From JAKQIM01 sp029557965 (lineage in GTDB: Bacteria > Chloroflexota > Anaerolineae > Anaerolineales > UBA4823): a stretch of 64,000 bases of DNA. The notes beneath the pieces are model-generated. The model worked only from the letters and a program-made list of their open reading frames with translations. It was not told the DNA's origin and ran no database searches. Made by a program: the position numbers and the translations under genes. Shown here piece after piece: positions 41,671-50,791 of the stretch. How positions within the stretch are numbered: position 1 is the stretch's first letter; each line of letters starts with the position of its first letter. The DNA lies in contig DAOQUL010000009.1 in the NCBI GenBank assembly GCA_035341015.1, positions 25,187 to 89,186 on the forward strand, written 5' to 3'.

Positions 41671-42759
41671 ATGAGCCGGATCTTACGTTTTTTGCGTGCA
41701 AACCCAATTTCAATTCTGCTTCTGGCAATTCCCGCGGTGATCCTGGCGGAACTGCTGCATTGGCCATCCATTTGGATCTTTGCCCTCTCGGCAGTTGCAA
41801 TCATCCCACTGGCCAGTTATATCGGCGAGTCCACCGAATCGTTGGCGCATTATACCGGCCCCAAGTTGGGCGGGTTGTTGAACGCCACGCTGGGCAATGC
41901 AGCCGAGCTGATCATCACCATCGTTGCCATCCGAGAAGGCTTGCTCGACCTGGTTAAGGCCTCGATTACCGGCTCGATCTTGGGCAACCTGTTGTTGGTG
42001 TTGGGCATGTCGATGTTGTTGGGCGGCTTGAAGCACAAGACCCAGAGCTTTGACCGCCGCCAGGCAAGCAATAACGCCATCCTTTTGGTGCTGACGGTTT
42101 TGATCTTGCTGATCCCTTCACTTTTTAGCCACGGCATCGGGCACCTGGACCCACCAGACCCGCGTGTAGAGGCTTTGAGCCTGGGGGTGGCGGGCGTGAT
42201 GATCGTGCTCTACGGGCTGGGGCTGCTCTACAGCTTCAAATCTGCGGGTGGGCCCTTATCGCCCGAACAGCCCGATGAAATTTTGACCCACAAGGCTTGG
42301 CCGCTGCGCACGGCCCTGTTGGTGCTGGCCTTCTCGACGGTGGGTGTGGCCTGGATGTCAGAGGTGCTGGTGGGGGCAATTGAGCCGGTGATCGAAGCGT
42401 TGGGAATTTCCGAATTCTTCATCGGTGTGATCTTTATCCCCATCATCGGTAACGTGGCAGAGCATCTGGTGGCTGTGCAGATGGCAGCCAAGAACAAGAT
42501 GACCCTCAGCGTTGAGATCGCCGTGGCTTCGAGCTTGCAGATTGCTTTGTTCGTGGCGCCGGTGCTGGTCTTCATCAGCCTGCTCATGGGCAACCCGCTG
42601 ACTCTGGTTTTTGATCAATTTGAACTGCTGGCCCTCATCGCAGGGGTGATGATCGCGGCGTTGGTCTCGGCAGATGGCGAGTCGAACTGGTTGGAGGGAA
42701 TCGAGCTGTTAGCCATTTATATCATCGTTGGCCTGGCGTTTTTCCTGCTGCCCGGATAA
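41671..42759 (+). CDS. cax: Calcium/proton antiporter (CaCA family)
   Basis: 362 residues from the ATG with GGGAG upstream. Eleven or so membrane helices arranged as two repeats, each with a cation-binding motif: GNAAELIITIVAIREG with SILGNLLLVLGM in the first half, and GNVAEHLVAVQMAAKNKM with SSLQIALFVAPVLV in the second. The acidic residues in GNxxE bind Ca2+. The protein would export calcium in exchange for protons. About 170 bases of AT-rich sequence lie upstream, divergent from the kinase. Confidence 0.92.
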   Translation: MSRILRFLRANPISILLLAIPAVILAELLHWPSIWIFALSAVAIIPLASYIGESTESLAHYTGPKLGGLLNATLGNAAELIITIVAIREGLLDLVKASITGSILGNLLLVLGMSMLLGGLKHKTQSFDRRQASNNAILLVLTVLILLIPSLFSHGIGHLDPPDPRVEALSLGVAGVMIVLYGLGLLYSFKSAGGPLSPEQPDEILTHKAWPLRTALLVLAFSTVGVAWMSEVLVGAIEPVIEALGISEFFIGVIFIPIIGNVAEHLVAVQMAAKNKMTLSVEIAVASSLQIALFVAPVLVFISLLMGNPLTLVFDQFELLALIAGVMIAALVSADGESNWLEGIELLAIYIIVGLAFFLLPG

Positions 42760-42804
42760 GTTGCACGGGCGCCAGGCATGCGCCGGGATATGGAAATAAG
42801 GACC

Positions 42805-43299
42805 ATGAATCGATTAGCGGAGATTTTGGATAAATACTTTACCTGGAAGACCCTGGTGGCAGCCTTGTTCTTCGCGGCCGGGCTCTTGGCTACCTTGTTG
42901 ATCTTGTTGTGGCTTTTTGCCCCTCAACGATCAGCGCATGGGCCGGCTACGGCCGTTATGAATATCATTCCGGCCCCCACGGCAACGCCTCCGGCCTCTC
43001 AGCCTGAGCCGTCTACGCCGCCCACCGCTACCCCTGAGCCGCAGCCCCCCGCAGGTCAATTGGCGCTTGGGGCATATGTTCAGATCACGGGCACAGGCGG
43101 CGATGGCTTGCGCCTGCGTTCATCACCCAGCCTGGATGGGACCGTGCTCTTTGTGGCGATTGATAGCGAAGTCTTTCAGGTCATTGATGGGCCGCGCGAT
43201 GCCGATGGCTATACCTGGTGGTATCTTGAGTCGCCTTCAGACAGCACGGTGCAGGGCTGGGGGGTGGCGAATTACCTGGCAGTGATCCAGAATCCTTAG
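42805..43299 (+). CDS. Membrane-anchored SH3-like domain protein
   Basis: 164 residues from the ATG preceded by AAGGA. A membrane helix lies at about 16-38, a Thr/Pro-rich linker at 50-85 (TPPASQPEPSTPPTATPEP), and a bacterial SH3-like domain at 90-160 (YVQITGTGGDGLRLRSSPSL, then WWYLES, then GWGVANYL). The order is that of extracytoplasmic SH3b proteins of Chloroflexota, which probably bind cell-wall or surface polymers. It lies 45 bases after cax. Confidence 0.82.
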   Translation: MNRLAEILDKYFTWKTLVAALFFAAGLLATLLILLWLFAPQRSAHGPATAVMNIIPAPTATPPASQPEPSTPPTATPEPQPPAGQLALGAYVQITGTGGDGLRLRSSPSLDGTVLFVAIDSEVFQVIDGPRDADGYTWWYLESPSDSTVQGWGVANYLAVIQNP

Positions 43300-43355
43300 T
43301 GGGTTTTGTTTGCGTGTTTATCTTTTTCGGTATATAGTTAATGCAGGAGGCTGTG

Positions 43356-43706
43356 TTGAGCGAACTGAAACCCACCGGCATCACCGCGAACCGCCAAACA
43401 GCTATGATGATGGTAAGCTGGAGCGATGGACATTCCAGCAGCTATCCGTTTTCTCTGTTGCGCCATGCCTGCCCCTGCGCCGAGTGCCGGGGAGGGCACG
43501 ACCAGATGAGCCCTGAGCCCGATCCAGGCGTTTTTTTTATGCCCGACGAAGATAAGCCGGCGACGCACCTGCGCAGCCTGGAAGGGGTGGGCGGGTATGG
43601 CTTGACCATCGAATGGGAAGACGGTCATCATTTCGGCATTTATAACTGGCATTACTTGCGCGCCTTGTGCCCTTGCCCCTCCTGCCGGAGTGCGGTTCAT
43701 GGTTGA
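43356..43706 (+). CDS. DUF971 domain protein
   Basis: About 116 residues. An ATG at 43341 is in frame, but an AGGAGG ribosome site lies inside that extension (43345-43350), which favours TTG 43356 or GTG 43353. The sequence matches DUF971: VSWSDGHSSSYPFSLLRHACPCAEC and YGLTIEWEDGH, then FGIYNWHYLRALCPCPSC. Two CxCxxC-type clusters probably bind zinc. DUF971 also forms the N-terminus of gamma-butyrobetaine hydroxylase, and stand-alone copies have been linked to Fe-S cluster carriers. Confidence 0.85.
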   Translation: MSELKPTGITANRQTAMMMVSWSDGHSSSYPFSLLRHACPCAECRGGHDQMSPEPDPGVFFMPDEDKPATHLRSLEGVGGYGLTIEWEDGHHFGIYNWHYLRALCPCPSCRSAVHG

Positions 43707-44214
43707 TAAGCCGCTGGAGACAGTCTTCTCATACGTTGAGCGGGCTTATATGCGTTTGCAAGCCGGCGATGTGTTGATCACCTGCCTGGAAGATGGCACG
43801 CTGGAACCGATCCAAGAGATTGTGCAAGGCCTGGTTTTGGCCGGCCCGCAGAGCCTGGAAGCGCTGCGAGAGGTGTTGGCTGAAACAGGACAGCGCAAGG
43901 CGCAGGTGCAAGACGACTTGCACCAGGTGATCTCTGAGATGCAGGGGGTATTGAGAAGCTACGGCCTTGAGATGGAACTACAAGATGGCGATCTCTTGCC
44001 AGCCCTGACGCCATTTGACCTGCTCTTAGCCATGCGCCAACAGGGTATCTTGGAACAAGAGACCCAGGCTGCTTGCTTGCAAGTGCTGCACAACAGTCGG
44101 GATTTGTTAGGCAACCTGGGGACAAACCTCAGGTTGCTAACAGATATTGAGATCTATCTGCGCGACTGGTTGTGGGCTTTGGCTTACGAAGCCATCCACC
44201 AGAAAGACTTATAA
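43699..44214 (+). CDS. Hypothetical helical protein, 171 aa
   Basis: 171 residues from an ATG that overlaps the DUF971 stop by 8 bases; a GTG nine bases earlier is possible. The product is soluble, mainly helical and leucine-rich (AGPQSLEALREVLAETGQRK, then VISEMQGVLRSYGLEMELQDGD). No family is recognised. Its last 6 bases overlap the convergent response regulator. Co-translation with DUF971 is likely. Confidence 0.7.
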   Translation: MVDKPLETVFSYVERAYMRLQAGDVLITCLEDGTLEPIQEIVQGLVLAGPQSLEALREVLAETGQRKAQVQDDLHQVISEMQGVLRSYGLEMELQDGDLLPALTPFDLLLAMRQQGILEQETQAACLQVLHNSRDLLGNLGTNLRLLTDIEIYLRDWLWALAYEAIHQKDL

Positions 44215-44865
44215 ATAATCTTTAAGGTTGTGTTCCACCGCATAGGCGGCGGCTTCGGCGCGGTTGCTGACGCCCAGCTTTGAAAGGATGCTGCTGACGT
44301 AGTTGCGCACCGTTCCCTCGCCTAAGAAGAGGGCCTTGGCGATCTCGCGGTTGGTTTTGCCCTCAGAGACAAGCTGTAGAACATGCCGTTCTTGATGGGT
44401 GAGGGCTGAGAAAGCCGAAGCTTCTTCCTCGCGAGCCGCTTTGCGCACTTCTTGGAAGATGCGCTGGGTAACAGCCGGGTCGAGCAGGGCTTCGCCTCGC
44501 CCAACGGTTTCAATCGCATGCACCAGGTCTTCGCCGCCAATCTGCTTGAGCACATACCCTGCGGCACCGGCGCGGATGGCTGAGAAGAGCATCTCATCTT
44601 CGGCGTAAGAGGTGAGCATGATCACCTTGGTATCGGGGTATTTCTCGGCGATCTCTTGGCAGGCTTCGATCCCCGACCCGCCCGGCAGGCGAATGTCCAT
44701 CACCACTACCTCAGGCGTATATGTGGCTACCCGCTCAACCGCCTCGCGGGCAGTGCTGGCTTCGGCAATCACCTCAAAATTCGGATGCCGTTCGAGGAGG
44801 GCTTTCAGGCCCAGTCGAACCACTTCATGGTCGTCCACCAAAAGAATGCGTTGTTTGTTCGTCAT
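44209..44865 (-). CDS. NarL/LuxR-family response regulator
   Basis: 218 residues. Receiver domain: DDHE at 11-14, phosphoacceptor Asp57 (VVMDIRLPGG), Lys in YVLKQI. DNA-binding domain: LTHQERHVLQLVSEGKTNRE with the HTH GTVRNYVSSILSKLGV. Close in type to LiaR/DevR. No histidine kinase is adjacent; it is the last gene of the kinase/PP2C/FHA operon, 36 bases after the OmpR-type regulator. Confidence 0.94.
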   Translation of the reverse strand: MTNKQRILLVDDHEVVRLGLKALLERHPNFEVIAEASTAREAVERVATYTPEVVVMDIRLPGGSGIEACQEIAEKYPDTKVIMLTSYAEDEMLFSAIRAGAAGYVLKQIGGEDLVHAIETVGRGEALLDPAVTQRIFQEVRKAAREEEASAFSALTHQERHVLQLVSEGKTNREIAKALFLGEGTVRNYVSSILSKLGVSNRAEAAAYAVEHNLKDYL

Positions 44866-44901
44866 GCGATAACCTTTTTCGAGAATATACGCGAATACCG
44901 G

Positions 44902-45660
44902 TCAGTCAGATACAGGTTCGGCCGGGGGGCCTTCGCCGGCCTTCTCGCGTTTGAAATCTACAAAACGGTAGCCAATGCCGCGCTCTGTGAGGATATACTT
45001 TGGGTTGGCAGGATCCAACTCGAGCTTCTGGCGCAGGTAGTTAATGTAGAGACGTACATAGTGCGGCTGGTCTTGATACTCGTAACCCCAGACGTTGGTC
45101 AAGATCTGATCGTGCGATACAACCCAACCGGCGTTTTGCACCAGGTAGTAGAGCAAGCGATACTCGGTGGGCCGCAGGCTGACCAGCTTGCCTTCGACCC
45201 AGATCTCATGGCGGTCAAAATCAATTTTCAGCCGTTCATCCACATCAATAACGCCGTGTGCGCTTTCGGTGCTGAGCTCTGAACGCCGCAGCACTGCTCG
45301 GACGCGGCTGACCAGCTCGCGGGGGCTGAATGGCTTGGTGACGTAGTCGTCGGCGCCCAATTCCAGGCCGCGGATGCGCTCGTCTTCCTCGCTCTTGGCA
45401 GTGACCATGATGACCGGCACTGGGCTCATCTTGCGGATGGTCCTGAGCACTTCAAAACCATCAAAGTCTGGCAGCATCACATCCAGCAGCATTAAATCTG
45501 GCAGGCTTGTGCGCAGCTTGTCCAGCGCCTGGGTGCCGTTGTAGGCCTCGGTGACCCGAAAGCCATCTTGCTCCAGGTTCAGCCGGATGAAGCGCGCCAT
45601 ACGTTGTTCGTCATCAACAACGAGGATGCGGTAATTCTTGAAGCGGTTGTCGGGCAGCAT
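44902..45660 (-). CDS. OmpR/PhoB-family response regulator
   Basis: 252 residues. Receiver: VVDDE at 14-18, Asp60 (LLDVMLPDFDG) and Lys in DYVTKPF. A winged-helix output domain at about 140-240 has LRPTEYRLLYYLVQNAG and YILTERGIGYRF. It starts 3 bases after the 80-residue gene and has no ribosome site of its own, implying coupling. No cognate histidine kinase is present nearby. The Ser/Thr kinase of this operon might phosphorylate it, which is known for some regulators but is inference here. Confidence 0.94.
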   Translation of the reverse strand: MLPDNRFKNYRILVVDDEQRMARFIRLNLEQDGFRVTEAYNGTQALDKLRTSLPDLMLLDVMLPDFDGFEVLRTIRKMSPVPVIMVTAKSEEDERIRGLELGADDYVTKPFSPRELVSRVRAVLRRSELSTESAHGVIDVDERLKIDFDRHEIWVEGKLVSLRPTEYRLLYYLVQNAGWVVSHDQILTNVWGYEYQDQPHYVRLYINYLRQKLELDPANPKYILTERGIGYRFVDFKREKAGEGPPAEPVSD

Positions 45661-45663
45661 AGC

Positions 45664-45906
45664 TTAATCGCGAACAAAGCCGATGATATGTTCTTCCTCT
45701 TTCGACGGCATCACTTCAATGAAATTCAAGCGGGTGATTGGCCAGTACACGGTGGTCACATCTTCTGCCAGGTAATGCAGGTCTTTCCCATCAATGCGGC
45801 GAGGATTGTTGACGGCAATGACTTGATCGATGGGCTTCGGTAATTCATCCACTTCTCCAACCACGGGTTCTTCTCCGGCCAGGTGCAAGATAATTGAATA
45901 GGGCAT
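45664..45906 (-). CDS. Small hypothetical protein in signalling operon, 80 aa
   Basis: 80 residues with AAGAGG upstream of the ATG. Beta-rich and acidic: MPYSIILHLAGEEPVVGEV, then PIDQVIAVNNPRRIDGKDL and VTTVYWPITRLNFIEVMPSKEE. The pattern (a short sheet with a conserved-looking NNPRR turn) could be a small beta-barrel domain. No family is recognised. It lies 16 bases after the FHA gene and 3 before the OmpR-type regulator, so it is surely part of the operon. Confidence 0.75.
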   Translation of the reverse strand: MPYSIILHLAGEEPVVGEVDELPKPIDQVIAVNNPRRIDGKDLHYLAEDVTTVYWPITRLNFIEVMPSKEEEHIIGFVRD

Positions 45907-45922
45907 GGCAACCTCTTAGATA

Positions 45923-46438
45923 TTAACGTCGAATCAAAAGTTGGATTTTTAGCTTACCCAGGGTAAGCACATCGCCGTGCTTGATCTGGTAGGGTTTGTG
46001 CGGCGGAATCTTCTGTCCATTCAAGCGAGTGCCGTTGGCAGAGCCCAGGTCGGTGGCCAGGGCCTGCTGTTTACCGAGAGATATCGAGGCGTGTAAGCGC
46101 GAAACGCCCTGCTCGTATGCCCGGTAAGGGGCCAGGTCAATATCTGGCAAGATCGGCTGGCCTTCTGCAGAACGCCCGATGGTGAATTCTGTGCGCCCCT
46201 CCAGAGGGAGGATTTCGCCAGTCTCCATGATGAATAACGAAACGGCCACATCGGCCGGAGCCTGGGGAGGAATGGGCACCTGGGGGATGCTTTGGAATGT
46301 CTGGGCAAGCTTATCGGTAGAGCCTCCGTTGATGGACTGGGTAGCCAGGCGGGTGGCATCTACCAACTGTGTGCCGCACTCATGACAAAAGAGCGCACCG
46401 GGCATTTCTTTGTTGTGGCAATTAGGACACTCGATCAT
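45923..46438 (-). CDS. Zinc-ribbon plus FHA domain protein
   Basis: 171 residues from the ATG at 46438, which has AAAGGA upstream and overlaps the J-VWA gene by 17 bases. N-terminal zinc ribbon: CPNC at 4-7 and CHEC at 18-21. A linker follows, then an FHA domain (about 70-170): FTIGRSAEGQPILPDIDL, GVSRLHASI and LGSANGTRLNGQ. The Arg, Ser and His of GR/SRLH and the NGT loop bind phosphothreonine. It is the probable reader of the kinase encoded four genes upstream. Confidence 0.93.
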   Translation of the reverse strand: MIECPNCHNKEMPGALFCHECGTQLVDATRLATQSINGGSTDKLAQTFQSIPQVPIPPQAPADVAVSLFIMETGEILPLEGRTEFTIGRSAEGQPILPDIDLAPYRAYEQGVSRLHASISLGKQQALATDLGSANGTRLNGQKIPPHKPYQIKHGDVLTLGKLKIQLLIRR

Positions 46439-47915
46439 GCTGTTTTTCCTTTGTACCAGGCGGTAGCAGCAGGGCGCGGGTACCATATTTGATACGCTTG
46501 TCGCCCTCTTCGCTGAAGGTCTGGTTTTGTTGAATGTGGGCCACCTCGCCCAAAACAGAACGCGCCAGATCCCTTTGCCCCTGGGCCAGCAAGTGGGTGG
46601 CCAGGTTTTGCAGACGCCGGGTGGCGTCGCGCATATTGCCATCGCCAATATCTTCACGGGCGCGCTCTTGCATGCGGTAAAGCGTGAGGCGTGACATGGC
46701 TTGCATCAGGTTCGGCGGCGGCGGTTCAAGGTCGAATTCATCTGTGATCATGGTGGCAATATCCAGCCGGTGGACAAACTTGCGCTTTTTGGTGCTGGAT
46801 GGGACCTCGTAAGTAAGCCGCCCTTTGCATAAAGTCAGGTGGTCGGCCTTGGGTGGCACATCATTGGCCAGGAATTCTAACAGCAGGTTATGGTTGGAAT
46901 CGCGCGGGATAGACCCCAAGACAAGGGGCGACCCCGTTACCAGAGGCGACGTATCTGGGTGCAGCCGGAAGGCATAATTCAAGAAAACGTTCTCTGGCGT
47001 GCTGAAGGTGTACGTGGCGTTCTCGGCAAAGCTGTGCTCAAATCCGTTGATCTTTTCGAGGATAAACCGGCGGATATCCTCAGCCCGAGAGACATATTTA
47101 CAGTTGCCACCAGTGCGCGAGACCATTTCGTCGAGAAATTTATCGTTCCATTGGCTGCCAATGCCCAGCGCGCTGATGCTAATGCCGTAGCTGCTGGCCT
47201 GGTCGGCCAACCTGATACAGGCCTCTTCGTCACCGTAAGTGCGGCCATCGGTGATGAGGATGATGTGGCTGATGCGGTTCGAGCTGCAGTAACGGCGAAT
47301 TTCCTCAAAGCCAAGCGCCAGGCCTTGCAAGATCTCGGTGCCGCCGCCGGCTTGCAAAACCTGGATACGCGTCTCAACCGAGCGCCGGTCGGCGCGGCTG
47401 CCGGCTGGTACGATCACTTCGGCCCGGTCGGAAAATTTTACAATCGAAAGGATGTCCTCTGATTGAAGCTGGCGCACCAGGTCAATTGCAGTGGACTTGA
47501 CCGTATCCAGGCGCACGCCTTGCATCGAAGTGGAACAGTCCAGCACCAGGCAGAGGTTAATGGGTGATGTAGGGGGGTGTTCAGCATCCGCGTGGACGCG
47601 CAGCTCAACCATGGCATAAAAAAGCTGCGGCTCAGACATGCGTGCCAGCGAGTTCCGGCTGTACGTGATCTGAACTGAGATCGGCGGGATCATCAGCGGT
47701 TCAGGGGGCAAACCCAGGTCGTAATTTTTTTTGCGATCGGGATCGGATAGAACTTCAAAAGCTTCTTGAACGCCAATGAACAGCTCAGTTTCACCCAAAT
47801 TTACGTTGTGATCTGGGTGCAGGCGGCGTGCCATATCGCGGTAGGAATGGCGAATTTCCTCCGGCGTGGCATCTCGGGGCAGTCCCAGGACATCGTAAAG
47901 GGTTTCTTCAGCCAT
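46422..47915 (-). CDS. J-domain / von Willebrand factor A chimera
   Basis: 497 residues. Residues 5-68 are a DnaJ J-domain with the HPD tripeptide (RRLHPDHNV) that stimulates Hsp70 ATPase. Residues 75-300 form a VWA domain with a complete MIDAS start, DCSTS (LVLDCSTSMQG), and the Asp of LITDGRTYGDE. A beta domain and a helical C-terminal region (MQAMSRLTLYRMQERAR onward) resemble VWFA proteins with an attached helical repeat. The J-VWA fusion is rare. It lies 6 bases after the PP2C gene and overlaps the FHA gene. Confidence 0.9.
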   Translation of the reverse strand: MAEETLYDVLGLPRDATPEEIRHSYRDMARRLHPDHNVNLGETELFIGVQEAFEVLSDPDRKKNYDLGLPPEPLMIPPISVQITYSRNSLARMSEPQLFYAMVELRVHADAEHPPTSPINLCLVLDCSTSMQGVRLDTVKSTAIDLVRQLQSEDILSIVKFSDRAEVIVPAGSRADRRSVETRIQVLQAGGGTEILQGLALGFEEIRRYCSSNRISHIILITDGRTYGDEEACIRLADQASSYGISISALGIGSQWNDKFLDEMVSRTGGNCKYVSRAEDIRRFILEKINGFEHSFAENATYTFSTPENVFLNYAFRLHPDTSPLVTGSPLVLGSIPRDSNHNLLLEFLANDVPPKADHLTLCKGRLTYEVPSSTKKRKFVHRLDIATMITDEFDLEPPPPNLMQAMSRLTLYRMQERAREDIGDGNMRDATRRLQNLATHLLAQGQRDLARSVLGEVAHIQQNQTFSEEGDKRIKYGTRALLLPPGTKEKQHDRVS

Positions 47916-47921
47916 AAAGCA

Positions 47922-48875
47922 TCAATCGGGCAGCTTAACCAAGATGGCAGAAATATTATCAGGCCCACCCGCTTCGTTGGCGGCATCAATCATGGTCTGG
48001 CAGGCCATTTGCGGGTTGGGGGCAGTGGTAATGATGTTGAAGAGCTCGCGTTCTGGCACCACTCCCCATAAGCCGTCTGAGCAGATCAACAGATAGCCCG
48101 AGCGAGGAACCGGGAATGTGTTGACATCCGGCTCGAAAGGTTCTCCCTGCCCAAGGGCGCGGTACAAGACATTACGCTGGGGGTGGATGGCAGCTTCTTC
48201 TGCGGTGATCTGGCCAAGCTCTTGCAAGCGCTTGACCAGCGAATGATCGTGGGTGAGGATTTCCATGCGCCCATCAGGGTAAATGGCGTAGGCGCGGCTG
48301 TCGCCAACATGGGTCACGGTCATCTGGTTGCCCATCAGCAAGACGGCAGTGAGGGTGGTGCCGCCGCCCATGGCATCTTTGATGATGGCGCGATGCGCCT
48401 CCAGCACACCGGCTTGCATGATCTCTTGGAGCGATTCTTCACCCTGTTCGCCAGAGAGGCCAAACAAGGGCATGTAAAGCTTTTTGACCACATGGGTCGC
48501 CATGGCGCGCACCGAGACGCCGCTGGCGATCTCACCATGTTGGTGACCACCCATGCCATCCGCGATGATGTAAAGCCCAAAAGGCAGTTGGGTGGTATCG
48601 CTGATCAGGTTGGTGGTAAGGGTGTAAAGGGCATCCTCATTATGGTCACGTTGTTTGCCAACCGATTGGCCGCAGCCTACGATAAATTGAGGTAGATCTA
48701 GGTGCTTTTCGGTTGGATGCGGGGTGGGGGCGTCAGGCCCAACAATATCCGCATTCAATTCTTCCGTATCCATATGGAGCGGTGCTGTGGTCACAGCCGA
48801 TTGCGATACCGGCTGCTGGGCCGGCGCTGACGGCTGTGATTTCTTGCCAAATAGTTTGTCCAATAGTGAGCTCAC
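47922..48875 (-). CDS. PP2C-family protein phosphatase
   Basis: 317 residues with a GTG start, set by GGAGG 9 bases upstream. After a Gln/Ser/Ala-rich N-terminal linker (about 10-60) comes the PP2C catalytic domain: KQRDHNEDAL, IADGMGGHQHGE, THVGDSRAY, CSDGLWGV and GPDNISA. The aspartates coordinate two metal ions. It should dephosphorylate Ser/Thr, opposing the kinase encoded 29 bases upstream. Confidence 0.94.
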   Translation of the reverse strand: MSSLLDKLFGKKSQPSAPAQQPVSQSAVTTAPLHMDTEELNADIVGPDAPTPHPTEKHLDLPQFIVGCGQSVGKQRDHNEDALYTLTTNLISDTTQLPFGLYIIADGMGGHQHGEIASGVSVRAMATHVVKKLYMPLFGLSGEQGEESLQEIMQAGVLEAHRAIIKDAMGGGTTLTAVLLMGNQMTVTHVGDSRAYAIYPDGRMEILTHDHSLVKRLQELGQITAEEAAIHPQRNVLYRALGQGEPFEPDVNTFPVPRSGYLLICSDGLWGVVPERELFNIITTAPNPQMACQTMIDAANEAGGPDNISAILVKLPD

Positions 48876-48904
48876 AAAAGTTTTCCTCCGGTATCGCCGG
48901 GTTG

Positions 48905-50791
48905 TCAGACGGCAATAGCGTAAACGCAGTGATCTGTAGAACCGAAGAACAAGGTATCGTTATAGACGATTGGGGTACCTGTGATTGGCTGTTGGGTCGG
49001 GAACTTCCAGCGCAAACGGCCAGTGCGGTATTCCAGGCAGTACATGGTGCCATCTACTGAGCCACAAAAGAGACTGTCTTTATGAACAACCGGGCTTCCA
49101 GTGACCTGGTTCTCAGTCGTGAAGTGCCAGACTTCTTTAGAGGAGTGCATGTCAATGCAGTAAATGTTCGCATCCACCGAGCCGCTAAAAATGTAGTTCT
49201 CAAAGATGCACGGCGTTGATATTGTAGCCTTTGCCATGCGAAAACGCCAGATGATCAAGCCGGATTTCGCATCCAGCGCATACAATTGCGAATCGACAGA
49301 ACCGAAGAAAATGATCCCATCGGCATAGACAGGCGATGAGGTGACCGCGCGCTTGGCCTTGTAGCGCCATTTGGTGACCCCGCGCAAGGTGACGCAGAAG
49401 AAATCTCCGTTTTCATTGCCAAAGTAAACATTGTCGCCAATCACGATAGGGGTTGAGCGAACAGGATCGCCGGCATCTACGTGCCAGGCGCGCCGCCCAC
49501 TCATACCGTTGATCACGTGTAGATAGCCGTCATCTGCGCCGATGAAAATGTGCCCTTCTGCAATGCGGGGAGATGAACGGATGGGGGCGCTGGCGCTGTA
49601 GGTCCACATCAAGCGTCCGCTGCGGGCCGAGATGGCATAGAGGTTTTTGTCTGCCGAGCCAAAGAAGAGGTTGCCCTCAAAAATGGCCGGCTTGCTGACA
49701 ATGCCCCCTTGGGTGGCATACTTCCACAGAAACTCACCTGAGGCGGCCTGCAGGGCATACATGTTGTTGTCGTAGGCGCCTACATATAAGATGCCATCTT
49801 GGGCATGGGGTGTGCCGCGGATCTCGTCTTCACATTCGAATTTCCACAAAGCGGTGACGCCCCCCGTCGATGCCTTGGCTGGGGCGGCGGCGCTGGGCGC
49901 CTCTGATAAGATGCCGGTCTTGCGTGCCGCGGCCACCAGGGCTTCTTTCATAGCCTGGGCGGTGGGGAAGCGCTCGGCAGGCGTATAGCGCAATGCAGTA
50001 TAGATCACCGCTTCGACCTCGGGTGACACAGCCGGGTTGACAGAGCGGATCATGCGCTCGTTGAAGGAGAAGGGGGGTTCCAGGCGGGGGTCGCGGCGCG
50101 TGAGCATATGGTGCAAGGTTGCACCCATGGCGTAGATATCTGCCACTGGGCTGGCCTCGCCTTTGTACTGCTCGGGCGGCGAATAGCCCTCGGTGCCGAT
50201 CATGGTGCCCTTTTGGCCGCTTTGGAAGGTTTTGGCAATGCCAAAGTCGACCAGCATGATATGCCCAGTGCTGTTCACCATCACGTTAGAAGGTTTCATG
50301 TCTCGGAAGATGACCGGCTCAGGCTTGATGTTGTGCAGGTAATTGAGCACATCGCACAGTTCAATGGCCCAATGAACGACCTGCACCTCAGGCAAGAAAC
50401 CGGGGGTCTCGTTGATGAGCGTTTCCAGGTCTTTGCCATCCACGAATTCCAGGATCAGATAAGAGCGCTCATTGTGAGAGAAATAGTCGTAGATGCGGGG
50501 AATGGAGGGGTGGTCTAGCGTGGCAAGGATATTGGCTTCGCGCTCGAAGTTGCGCACGATGGTCTCTTGAACCGCCGGGTCGCGCGCCAGGTTGATCATT
50601 TCTTTGACTGCCACCCGCTTGACCACGTTGGGGAAGTGCAGATCACGGGCACGGTAAACCGCCCCCATGCCGCCAACCCCTACAATACCCTGGATCAGGT
50701 AACGATTGGTGAGGGTAGTGCCAGGTTGAAGGTGCTCAGAGGTCTTCGAATCTGAGCTATCCAGGCTTTGGGTAATACGATGCGTATCCAG
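48905..50791 (-). CDS. Ser/Thr kinase with C-terminal PQQ-type beta-propeller
   Basis: About 628 residues if translation begins at CTG 50791, seven bases after a GGAGG site. The first ATG (50668) would delete the start of the glycine loop (IVGVGGMGAVY), so an upstream start is needed. Kinase domain to about 310: Lys63, catalytic IFRDMKPSN (Phe replaces the His of HRD), DFG at 182-184. After an Ala-rich linker, seven PQQ-like repeats of the form ILYVGAYDNNMYAL...GEFLWKY make a beta-propeller, probably a sensor or binding module. No membrane helix is seen. First gene of the seven-gene operon. Confidence 0.85.
   Translation of the reverse strand: MDTHRITQSLDSSDSKTSEHLQPGTTLTNRYLIQGIVGVGGMGAVYRARDLHFPNVVKRVAVKEMINLARDPAVQETIVRNFEREANILATLDHPSIPRIYDYFSHNERSYLILEFVDGKDLETLINETPGFLPEVQVVHWAIELCDVLNYLHNIKPEPVIFRDMKPSNVMVNSTGHIMLVDFGIAKTFQSGQKGTMIGTEGYSPPEQYKGEASPVADIYAMGATLHHMLTRRDPRLEPPFSFNERMIRSVNPAVSPEVEAVIYTALRYTPAERFPTAQAMKEALVAAARKTGILSEAPSAAAPAKASTGGVTALWKFECEDEIRGTPHAQDGILYVGAYDNNMYALQAASGEFLWKYATQGGIVSKPAIFEGNLFFGSADKNLYAISARSGRLMWTYSASAPIRSSPRIAEGHIFIGADDGYLHVINGMSGRRAWHVDAGDPVRSTPIVIGDNVYFGNENGDFFCVTLRGVTKWRYKAKRAVTSSPVYADGIIFFGSVDSQLYALDAKSGLIIWRFRMAKATISTPCIFENYIFSGSVDANIYCIDMHSSKEVWHFTTENQVTGSPVVHKDSLFCGSVDGTMYCLEYRTGRLRWKFPTQQPITGTPIVYNDTLFFGSTDHCVYAIAV

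Noticed and set aside
46439..46657. 73-residue N-terminal extension of the FHA gene
   Set aside because: Trp/Arg/Cys-rich shadow of the J-VWA gene; the ribosome site and zinc ribbon place the start at 46438.
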